This document shows, piece after piece, positions 49,043-59,648 of a stretch of DNA of 64,000 nt (position 1 is its first letter; each line of letters starts with the position of its first letter). Below the pieces are notes generated by a model. It worked only from the letters and a program-made list of their open reading frames with translations. It had not been told where the DNA came from and did not search any database. The stretch is from Armillaria gallica (Eukaryota; Basidiomycota; Agaricomycetes; Agaricales; Physalacriaceae), in assembly GCA_037576215.1 (NCBI GenBank), contig JBANDB010000008.1, forward strand, positions 372,001-436,000. The letters run 5' to 3'. Both the position numbers and the translations under genes were made by a program.

Positions 49043-50727
49043 ATGGAGGAATATCCTTTCAAGATATGGAGTACGTTCACAGGTGCAACGGTGTAATCGC
49101 TGACTGACCACTACCAGAGCCGTCGAACCCCACTCCCCGTTCCCTGTTTCCAGAGATCGATGAAGAAGACTCAACGGAGTCATCTGATTCGTCATCAGAC
49201 GATGAAGGAGACTTTCGCGATTCCCGTTCGACATCGAACTCTCAGCCATTTACCCTTGCAAATTTTCACACTGGCCTGAGCGGATCGTTGAAGCGAAAGG
49301 CTAAGGTCGGTCCGCATATCTATCAAGCAATACCACTTGATTGAATTGACAAACGCAGGATTCAGCCATTTCCAAGGTCCATCGAAGTAAGAAGCCTCGT
49401 AGCCAGTAAGCATCTCTTGTCAATAATGAAGCGTATTTTCCAAGCTTTTCTTAGCAACGCTGCTGTACCTGACAGTTCGCAAGAACATGTTGGGGAGGGA
49501 GGAACAATTGATCCTGAAGAGTTGTTCGTAACATTTATTTTCTGCGGAACTCTGTTAACAATTCCTCTAGGATGCTGGAATATCCTTGGGGCATCACTGG
49601 TGGGGTGAGCATCAAACGAGAAGACTTCGATCGCTTGAAACCGGGTGTCTACCTCAATGATAACCTCATAGAGTTTGGATTACGGTACGTATTTCTCAAG
49701 GTCTTTTACCCCCTGTTCACAACTTTCTGTAGGCTTTTCCAAGAGCAATTGGGACAAGATAAATTTGCAATTAACAAAGACATTTATATCTTCAGTCCGT
49801 TTTGGTTTCCTAAATTCGAAAGGTGATAGCTTTTGTCTTTCATGTCACCACGGATGTATTCAAACACGTGTTAGACAATATGATGACGTGCGGCGTTGGA
49901 CATCCAAGATCGATATCTTTGCGAAGACATACTTGATCATACCGATACACGAAGGGTACGTCATTATCGTGTATTTCAGAGAATAATCAACATGATCTTT
50001 CCTAGCATTCATTGGTATCTCGCTATCATTTGCAATCCTGGCTGTATGATTCTGCCAGGTGAACCCGAGAAGGAGACTCCGGTTGAAGCTGAAGAAAGGA
50101 GTGACACTGGAAAAGGATCTGCCACAGGGGAAGTGTAAGAGTATTTACATGTGACATTTGACGCACTTTGTTGACGGTGATATTTCAGTACCCAGATTTT
50201 TACACTTGATTCGCTGGGCTCGGAACATCAGGATACCTTGACGGCATTGAGCAACTTCCTAGTACTCGAGGCATCTGACAAGAAAGGAGTGCAGACGAAG
50301 ACGCAGCCTATCACACAATCCACCTCCGTAAGCGTCATAATGGACACACACAGGAAGCTTACCATTGTACAGGTGCCACGGCAGAAGAATTCTTACGACT
50401 GCGGTATATTTTTATTACACTTTGCGGAAACATTCATGTCGGAGCCATCAAGGTACCATAAACTCATGGTAAGTTCTTTCTCGTTGACCACTATGTATTG
50501 ATGACGTTGTGTATACCCTCCAGTCGGAATCACCTTCACACCTTACAACCAGTAGAAACCTGGTCTGGCAAGTCGACAAAGTTAACGCCCTGAGGGAACG
50601 TTTAACCTGTCAGATCTTGGAACTTTCAAAAGGATGGTCAGCTTATATGGAAACACACCCCGAGACGTTGCTTCAGGGGACAGTCCTATCGAAATCGTTC
50701 AAGACACCTAAATTTGTATACTCCTAG
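49043..50727 (+). CDS. Ulp1-type (C48) SUMO/NEDD8-like cysteine peptidase
   Basis: Exons supported by frame and splice sites: 49043-49070, 49118-49305, 49359-49405, 49455-49523, 49571-49684, 49733-49822, 49875-49955, 50006-50134, 50189-50468 and 50524-50727. Introns are 47-55 bp. The N-terminal part is acidic and Ser-rich. The peptidase domain starts at GVSIKREDFDRLKPGVYLND. The catalytic triad is visible: His in GIHWYLAI (codon 50010-50012), Asp in FTLDSLG (50208-50210) and Cys in NSYDCGIFLLHF (50400-50402), with a Gln just upstream. It therefore looks active. Ulp1-family enzymes remove SUMO or related modifiers. Some eukaryotic transposons carry them, which matters because the next gene is integrase-like. 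The start at 49043 is a best guess. Confidence 0.85.
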
Positions 50728-50916
50728 ACATGCTCGTCGTTGCTTAAAATCTTTTTCATGTATACCAGAATGACGTTGCATTATATCTTTCGGATCACTC
50801 AGTTCCGATCTTAAGTTAACTTGAGCATGGCGAAAATGCACTATTGTATCATGTAGGCATGTTTTCATTCTTCCACGTCTGTAAGTCTGAATCTGTGTTA
50901 CAATGTGTCTGCGACT
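50728..50916. terminator. Convergent 3' intergenic region
   Basis: Only 189 bp separate the stop of the Ulp1 gene from the stop of the opposing integrase-like gene, so their 3' ends probably overlap as transcripts. No distinct terminator motif stands out. Confidence 0.3.
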
Positions 50917-52710
50917 CTACACTCCCATGTGTTGCATAAAGTTTGTGAGGGACATCTCTAAATTAGGCGCCTCTCCTGATATTTCAAACTCCTCCTCACC
51001 CGAGTCATCGCTCTCTTTGTGTGACAATGTGCTTCCATTCCCTTCAACTTCCTTGTCCTGAAGGTCTGAGTGCCATTTATTAGGGCTATGAAAGGAGTAT
51101 CAACATGTGAGTCGACTTACCTGCGATAACCAGAGGATTGAGACCGTCGATATGTACGGTGCCTTGTCTCTGGTTTGGGTCGGACTGTGTTTTTTCATAA
51201 CAATCATCATCGAAGAATATATCCCATTCGTCTACTGCAATGATTCTATGAGCATGGAACTTTCCCAGGAGCGCAAGATAGATATTCCAGACGCAGTCTT
51301 GCTTTATTTCGGGATTCCCTAGCTCGTTCATAAACTCCTCGGCGCATTGTCGAAAAGATTCAGGTACGAGTTCCAGCACGGGATGATCAATTGGTGCGTA
51401 AAGTTGCCTGGCAGTCTGAATAGATTCAGGACTGAAAGTAACCTAAGAATGGACTTTCACAATGTCGTTGAAAAAGATCACCTCGAGATTTACCTTGTAA
51501 TCCTGAGCGTCGAATCGCTCCGGAGCCTGCTCGATGAGCAGCGGGACACCATTTGGGCGGGCTATCTTTCGATTGTGTCTCTTCTTGGTTGTGTTATTTT
51601 TTACGACATACTCGTCGAGTTCATGTTGAAGCCACGGAATAAAAATGTAACGAAAGACCAAACTGCCTTAACTGTTAGCTGATATCCACCTGAAAATAGA
51701 TACTTACGCTTCCAAAGGTACCTTAGGATCATACCATCCTTGGTCCACACCATGTTGCAGCAGGCCCTCGTAGCCGAAGCTAAATGTCACGCGGAGTACA
51801 CTCCAAACTATCTCGGAGGGAATATTCATCTTCTCTGCCATCCAACGATGTTGTACAGTATTGCATAACTCTGGGTCAGCCCATTGTCTCAGGAAAGTCT
51901 GAGCCCGAGCTACATTTCCATTTTCATTCCCGACGTCGCTTTGGGTTATAAGCGGGCCGTCTAAAAAGTTCCTGAGTTTGAAGACATGAAGGAATCGTTT
52001 TATACTTACATCTATTCGCTTCTATCACGTCTAAATAATATTTGCAAATCAAAACTGGGTTTGAATTATTCCACCATATCTTCATCCATTTTAGGACACC
52101 ACTGAATGGGTCGACACAAGCATGAAGACAGAGACCAAATCGGTATTTCCACTTGTCGTGTTGGTCTATACACCACAAGTCATTAACACCAGCACAATAG
52201 AACACTTTCCGGACCATGTCCTTTCTGAGTCGTCTTGCGACAGATTTAGGCTCGTTAGCGTAACTCCACTCCTTGATTGTGTCTCTGCCGGGATGTAAGG
52301 AAGGCATCTCAGTGGCTGGCTACAACTAGAAGACGAACCTAGAGACACATAGCTTGTGGTCGATTCGTAAATGTTTTTTCAATTCAAAGTATCCTGCCTT
52401 TGGGAAACGCTCCCTCAACTCCTCGATAGGTTCTGTAATGGTTTCCACCGTGTGGTCTTGCTGCCTTGTACTCAAAAACCCCATGCGTTTCCTCATCCTT
52501 TTGAAACTGGATAAACTGGGGAAGAAACGTAAATAATATGAAGTCATTGGAAAGTTGAACTTACCCTAAGGTGTACTTTGATGTGTCGAAAACCTTTTGT
52601 AATTCGTCGCATAAAACGATATCGGTAATACCCCTTCCATCTTCCACAGCTCCTCCAATCTAGGCCTAATAAGTTCCTCTGGGACTACCTTTTGTTCAAT
52701 CTTACACAAA
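50917..52710 (-). CDS. Integrase-like DDE protein (RNase H fold)
   Basis: A multi-exon minus-strand gene. Pieces in order: DELQKVFDTSKYTLG, then RMRKRMGFLSTRQQDHT (helical N terminus, 52330-52640), then VNDLWCIDQHDKWKYRFG (first Asp near 52166), HACVDPFSGVLKWMKIWW, TQSDVGNENGN (second Asp near 51936) and KMNIPSEIVWS (Glu near 51813). Spacing from the second Asp to Glu is 40 residues, as in D,D,E integrases and transposases. The following exons read FRYIFIPWLQHELDEYV and PESFRQCAEEFMNELG, ending with an acidic tail and TAG at 50917-50919. This matches a basidiomycete family of integrase-core proteins thought to derive from transposases. Catalytic residues are intact. The 5' end is not resolved; candidate starts lie upstream to about 52760. 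Confidence 0.8.
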
Positions 52711-53365
52711 AATCAGGAAAGTTAGAACTTACCCAGTGGCAGATGCTGATTAGGCATGTTTAACGTAGTCAAAGAATGTCTGAGCAACCCAAACTATTGA
52801 AGCACTCCGGGAGATCGGACCTTTGAATTCAATGGAACATTGTGGAACTCGGGACTATTGGAAACCCGACTGCTACACGTGATACATAGAATGGAAGCAG
52901 TCCCTCCTAAAATTTGATGCACTTTTTTGGCTTTGACGGCTGGTTTTGAAACAAAAAAAATCGGAGAAAAGATGTCACCGCCGTGTAGTGATTGACGAGT
53001 TTTCTGATGAAAACCAAGGTATGAATCAGATTTCTCCTGCTTTTCAAAATAAACATAGAATCGGTGTGAAGATGTCGGCGGGCGCGTCATTGCTTTTATG
53101 ATCGGTGACAGAATGAACCATCCAAAAAGCAATAACAATGAACACCTTTTGCAATAGAATTTTCCAAATTCTTAAAAATAGAAAGGGCAATGATGACGAC
53201 ATTCCCACAGTAGTTGTTATAAGAAAGAGAGAACGGGATTATATCTCTCTACCATTTCCTCAATCTCGACATTATTCGAACCCTGAACGAAGTTGAGACC
53301 AACTTTTCCACCCTCCATCGTTATTGGAATTCTGTTTCACGTTGGTAAGGCTCGCCGAGTCTGAA
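52711..53365. promoter_or_regulatory. Divergent intergenic region
   Basis: It lies between the 5' ends of the integrase-like gene (minus) and the alpha-kinase gene (plus), so it probably holds both promoters. Two related phrases occur: AAAAATCGGAGAAAAGATGTC at 52957-52976 and GAATCGGTGTGAAGATGTC at about 53057-53075. No gene is assigned. Confidence 0.4.
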
Positions 53366-56300
53366 ATGGATGTGGAGGCTCACAAATTCAGCAGGACGCG
53401 CTGTTATGTTCACTTCTGCGATGGTTTTGCTTCGGTACCTAACACACACACTGCGATTTTGTAAAGAGTACTAACGCTTCCTCTTTGTAGGCCCTGTGTC
53501 GGACGGAAAACTTTCTGGTGCACCTCAGAAAATACGCACTAGTTTTACGATCTTTATCCAAGGGGTTGCTCCTCGTACTCTGCCCCTTAGTAAGTTACAC
53601 AAAAATGCGTGTTTTTGATTTGACGTAACATTCGTTCAGGGGTAGACGGTAGTCTTACCGTACATGATGTCCTGAATATCGTCGAAAAACATGTTGCACA
53701 GGCCGGGTGCACATTAGCAGCTCCGTTTAACTGCTATCTTGCGGGAAGATGGAGACCTCTGCTGGCTGAAGAGACATTGGATTCATTAAATGTTCGGGAC
53801 CTTTCACACTTCTATATTCGATACGTTCTTCCAGGAGGCACAGGTACGCTCTATTCTAATATCGGGCAAAGTCGAATTCTGGAAGCCGGCACAGATGCTT
53901 TTGACGTGACCTTGTCACCTGACCTTAGTCCAGATCATTGTCAATATATACGTTGTACAAACCGTTCAGCTACAGGAGAACCTTACAAATTCAAGCCCAA
54001 TGAAGAAAAGTTTCACGTTCAAGCCTGTCTCGCTGCGGCTGGTCCCGCTACTTTACGCAGACTTCAGACGCAGACACTAACGTTGACCACCTGTGGCGCT
54101 TGTGCGGCTCTCGCTGCTCAGAAAAGTGCGTCTTCATTTTCACTTAATGAATGCTGTTTGCATGACGCTCCTTTGGGTATATCTAAGATGCTACTTCCCA
54201 ACGTAGAGAATTGTCAAAGAGTGTGGACCAACGGGCTTCATCATGTGAGAAACTTCTTTTGTCTTTGGCAGTTGATACTTAGAATTGTCTTAGCGACAGC
54301 AAATCCATTACAGACTGTTGCATCCGTATCGCGAGCAGAGCTACAGAAAGTGCTTGAGGCTAAAAGCAAAGCGGAAGCCGCAGCGGACGTTTTATTAAAG
54401 CTTTTTCAGCAAAATCTTGCTTCTTCTGGAAATGTCTTCACTGTCCCCGACGTCGCCACCATCGACCGCAGCATAAAGAATGCCAAAGCGAAAGGTATGT
54501 CATCTCAACTCAATACTACATTTCTTTCTTGATTGCATACTGCTTTTAGGGGCTCGCCCAGAGGCCAGGTTGCCAGTCGCAATATCATCCAGATTAAAGA
54601 AAGATTCGTTAAAGACTGGTTATTCGATGGCTCACATTCGACACGAAAGTGAGACACAAAAATATCGACGACTCGCCTTGGAAGGCCAATCTGGTGAATC
54701 CGCTAGGGTCTTTGTTCAGGTTAAGAGGGAAAATGGCACTAAAAAGGGACTTTCTTTCTGGGTATGGGTCCCTTCTTACGATCTTTCTTTTTGAAGTCCT
54801 GATTGTTGTAGAACATACAACGGGGCGTGAAGTTTCCAGCTGCCACTTCTCGAAGCGATGTCGCGAATCTCGTCATTGAAAGCTTGCTGGTTGTCATCCA
54901 TGATCATCCGGATGTCCAAGGATTTTCTTTTGTTGCTGGAGATTTCTTTCTTGTGGATTCGGGGTGGAGCCCAATTCTTGATGGGGATCCTGACGAACCG
55001 ACCGAACTGTTTTACAAAGGACTAGCGACCAGCAGTAAAAAGAAGGGAATAGCTGGCGTCAAATTCGTTCAACCCGCTCAAGAAAACTGGTTCATGGTGA
55101 TCAAACCCGCCGTTGCCGACAAATATGACATTTGGGCAGCTGGAGGTGAAATTACCCCGACGGTCAGTGTCTCAATCCTTAAAAACGGTGTTGACTGATG
55201 GAGATACAGTCTACGCCTGTGAAGAGAGCCATAAGGAAGAAGAAGGGACGTCCCATCCCTACGCAATCCATTGTACGTGACGTTTCCTTTGCATTGTTGT
55301 GAACGTTTAACATATGCGCGTATAGGGCGCCTCAGAAGTCAGTGAGCAAGACGTCCGTTATAACAGTGATACTATACTTGGAGACAACTCTCTATTTTTC
55401 GACTCCAATGTATCTATGGTGTCAGGACCGCCCTCTTCAATATCTTCGGTACGACTCAAAGTGTCTAGATCTTCCCCCATGCTCACCGGTTTCATCAGGG
55501 ATACAGCCAGTTATCTTCCAAGTCGAAATCATCGTCAAAACGATCGGTGAGCCTGTCATGATTATGCTTTACACTTCTCTAAGTCCAAGAAGCTGTCCCC
55601 ACCGAATGTCGAGGAAAGACAAAAGCGGATCCGTCCTGATATTACGCCAAGCGTATGCGAAAGATGGTTCGATGCCATTCCGGATCTAATTGAGAAGGGA
55701 GGCACATACATAGAAGGTCAACCTCAACCGGGTAAGTCCATCGATTTGAAATCCTGCCGATACTTATATACGTTCAGGTAAGCTGGAACATTGGGTTGAA
55801 ATCTGCAATATCCCTCGCTTGCGATCTGAGATTCTCACAAGACCGAATTTTGCTTTTGATTCACAAACTAGGGGACATATCTACGTCGACTGGGCTGAAA
55901 GCCCTGAGAAACGCCTTGGTTCAGGCTCCTTTAAGACCGCGCATCTTGGTGTCCTGCAAGTCGGCGTCACGTTGCAGGGAATTCCACTTCCACCCGCACT
56001 CCAAGGTAACGTTTGTATCAAGCGTCCATACCAAGGAGCTACCAGGAGCGGAGATCCCAGGAGGTCCCCCGAAGGTTATGAAAGGACCTGTGTCCTTCGA
56101 GAGGCAAACACCATGTTGTGGGCAAACGCTCTACATGACATGAGCCTCGATATGGTCCTGAGCAAAGCCACCTCGCTCGGCACAGCTCCCGGCCCAATCC
56201 CAGATCTTCGTTTTGTCAAGGCCGCAGTGGTGATGAAGTCCAGACCCGATTCAGTCAGACCGAAGGATTGGCTTGGATTTTGTGCGCTGGTGGAAAGGCT

Positions 56301-56719
56301 TTTATCGACAGATGACTTTGTCAAATATGTATGCAACGGCACACCCCAGCCTATCGACTTAGCCTCCGATGAGAAACATCATAACGCGGTATTTCTGTGC
56401 TTTTTGCAACATGTTCAATATCACTTTACAAAAGCGAAGGCTTTTGTTTCGGATTACCAAGGTACTTTTGACTCTCCTGACTCACATTGCCAGGGACTAA
56501 GTTACGTCAGGCGCAGGTTGTTGGTTGACAGATCCGCAGGTCATGGCAAAATCCGAGTATGTCAGACATCTTTCAGTAACAGAACAGCTCTAATTCTTTT
56601 TCAGAGTTGCGGGACATCAGCTTTTTGTGGATGGAAACGTTGAAGGATCGATAGAACGCTTCGGGGAACAGCACCTTTGCAATGCTTGGTGCAAGTGGTT
56701 TGAACTACCGGAATTATGA
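53366..56719 (+). CDS. Alpha-type (MHCK/EF2K-like) protein kinase
   Basis: A multi-exon gene. The N-terminal part (SDGKLSGAPQKIRTSFTIF, then GVDGSLTVHDVLNIVEKHV, 53500-53700) resembles the ubiquitin-like leader of agaric alpha-kinases. A linker with Cys pairs follows. The kinase domain begins near 55877: HIYVDWAESPEKRLGSGSF, then VCIKRPY (probable ATP Lys), VLREANTMLWANAL, FVKYVCNG and FLQHVQYHF. Introns at 56462-56501 and 56557-56604 join these to SGAGCWLTDPQVMAKSE and FVDGNVEGSIERFGEQ, then HLCNAWCKWFELPEL, ending TGA 56717-56719. LTDPQ, DGN and the zinc-binding Cys/His cluster are family hallmarks, so the domain looks intact. Alpha-kinases phosphorylate Ser/Thr, often in helices. The start codon is unresolved: ATG 53366 does not join the second exon in frame with the simplest splice. 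Confidence 0.82.
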
Positions 56720-59648
56720 ACCGTTGGAATGATATAGTTGATCTCTTTTAAATAAAAACGCTCGACCCAAAATTTAAGGTTATCTGGCGTATTTGTCATG
56801 TCTATAATTCCGTCCGGCCGATCTTGATTTCGTGGGCAAGTTCGAACTTGTATAATCACAAAAGGAAACGTACTGGGGTTTGTATAATTCGAATTGAACC
56901 CGGAAGACTTATTCTAACAAAATACAAAGGAGCAACACAGATAACGAACACTCAAGTCTTGGATGGTAGCCAATCAACGCAATAGCCTCCTGCCAGAAAT
57001 AGGACGCGAGGGTAGAGTCCATCCGGGAGCGCAGGATCATTTTGCAGATGAAAACTTGGAAAGATATGTAAAAGGTTTCAGGAAACTGAGTATTGTTAGG
57101 CAATGTAGACTGTTGATGACATGGTAACTACAGGAGTTTGCATGGAATCATTGTTTAGTATTGTGGGTACAATATAGCAGATGATGAAACCAGATGCAAG
57201 AGAGAAGGGAACAAGAGGTAAGGAACCGCCACGGCGTCTTAATAGCCAGTTCGAAATGTGGAGTTTTTATGTGTTTTTTGTAAAATAAATAAAATAAAAA
57301 ACGTTGAAATATGACCAAAGGTTGGTTCCTCATAAAGATACCCGGAAAATACAACATAAATGATGCAAGGATGACAAGGGTTTGCTGGATAAGACCCTAT
57401 TGCACCGTAATGAGGGCCCTCAGTAGTGTCCCCTTGGGACTGTCATCCCCGATGGCCAAAAGTACGTGGAAACAGGCATCGGACTCGATGCTTAGCTTAG
57501 TCAGCGAATTCTTCTTTTAGAACATCAAAATCGATGATGACGATGATGGCGTCCATGTTTAAAGTAATCTAAGGCCCTATAGGGCTAAGTGTACATCTTG
57601 CGCTTTTGTACCACTAATAGTAATTTAACGGATCTGTATGTAAGGATATCGGTATTATGTGGGCATTTCTGAGTTTCGATTTCTTGTCTTGAGCTCTGGT
57701 GGGTGCATAGTCCTTCGTGGTTGTGTGCGGTTTGGTGGAGTGAAAATGTTTGAATAGTGGATTGGGCATACTTGCCCATTTCAATATCCATACAATCCTT
57801 GCTAGGCATGCAAATTGTCGCTTCGATGCACTAAAAATAGACTATGATGACTAAGCAGAGCATCGAGGCCGATGCCTCTGTCTAACTAATTTGGGCCATC
57901 GAGGATGGCAGTTCCGAATGTTCACATTTAAAGTTTGATGGCTGAATGTCTTTGAGCAATGTCAAGGCTTCGGTGGATGCGCATTGTTATAATCGATCAC
58001 GACAGGTAGATTTCATTGGCAAGTGATGAATGGCTGTCTCTGCGAGACGTCTGGCCGCAGTATAACTGAGAAAGTTGGCAGATAACTTTGTATCACCGAT
58101 GAAGCCCAGTTAAACGTCTGTGGGCTTGGGCGGGTTTGGAGAGATACCAGTCGATAAATCAATGGAAGGCTGTAGCTCGCTAAGAATGGGGCATCGCACG
58201 GTTTTGCGATCGCTACCTATGGATACCCATTGATGCTCACAGACTATTTTCGGTGCGTATCATCGATAGTAATCAATAAGACACACATTTATTTGCTAGC
58301 TAGCTCTACAAATTGAATACACCGGGTAGCTACAGGCCTACAACCTATCACACTCCCATCTCCTGTCCATACACGGGCATGTGGCTGTCGGCAGACTGAA
58401 CCGCGAACCTGGCTGGTTTTAACCATATATCCGTACTATAAGATAGAGCTTTAATGTACCGCATGCGAAAAAAAAGAGTGCGACCAACGAAAACACGTCA
58501 GACGTAGCAACCTGAAGCTGAAATTGAACATATGTAAGTCAATCAGCCCAGGGGAAATTACAACTACACACCTATGTCGAAGAGAGGCGAAATGGAGGAG
58601 ATGGCGCACATATATGGTAATAATTTGACCATGCTCTTTGGACGTGCTGCCACATTATTGTATGTAGCCAGGTTATCTCTAATATTCAGCAACAGGACTA
58701 GTAGTACCAGTAGTCCTTGTTCTGTTGTTGAATATTTGACTGGTAATTAGCATGTGCTCTCAGGCCAATGATTTGAAGGGTATTCCTCCAACAAGACGGA
58801 CATTCACTCGTTATGTTGCGCCAACAGCACGTAAAACTCTGTAGAAAGAATTACGCGATAAGGGATGGGAAAGGCTAGGATCGACAGATCCCAAGTTGCT
58901 TTAGTGGTGTTTCAAATCACCGTGATTTGTCTTTCCGTTAACAAGGACTGAGTTTGGTGGGCAATATACAATTTAAGCTGAAGCATTCCCAAATTGAACC
59001 CAAAGGCGGAAAGGTAATGGAATCATATTCTTGCTAATTCACCAGTCAGGAATTCTAATTTGTATGTTTAAAACCTCACTATAAAAGGAAACTTATCCAG
59101 CTCTTCTCCACCAGCTAGACATATAAATTCATTATACATGGACATCTGAAATTCTGCGAGGAATTACTAATCAGCCTGTGTTCTACTGTTTCCTGAGTTC
59201 TCGACCTTCGTCTATTCTATGCATACTCTCCCATAACCCATAGCTCCGAGGGTCCACCGAACGCTATGGGTTAAGGGGGATCTGACTGTATTCGTTTATC
59301 TGCAACACTAGTTGGGCCAAGTAACAGGATGGAAAGATGGTAGACTGGTAACCAGTCTAGAAAGATGGTGCGACCTGCTTGGTTACATTACATAAAAGCC
59401 ACCTGCGTCGTCTGTGTCACCTACCGTGAACCAGCGACCTCTTACTGAAAATTAACTTCATTGACTGAAGGTTAATATGCTGCGAAGTCTATTACATATC
59501 AAGATTTAGTTCGCGACTTCAGAAAGCAAAGAATACAAATTTGTACAAAAAACATGCGTTGTAATATGTCCATAAAAGTATGCAAAATCTAGCCTATCGT
59601 TTGACACAAACCTACTTGGGCAGGGTGTCCGGGTTAGACTCCAGTTTA
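56720..59648. other. Intergenic, no gene; contains inverted repeats
   Basis: No convincing coding sequence in about 2.9 kb. A hairpin-forming segment lies at about 58679-58735: AATATTCAGCAACAG pairs with CTGTTGTTGAATATT, and the inner part ACTAGTAGT/AGTAGTCC also pairs partly. A perfect 9-bp inverted repeat around one base (TAGACTGGT-A-ACCAGTCTA) is at about 59340-59359. The rest is AT-rich spacer. Confidence 0.5.
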
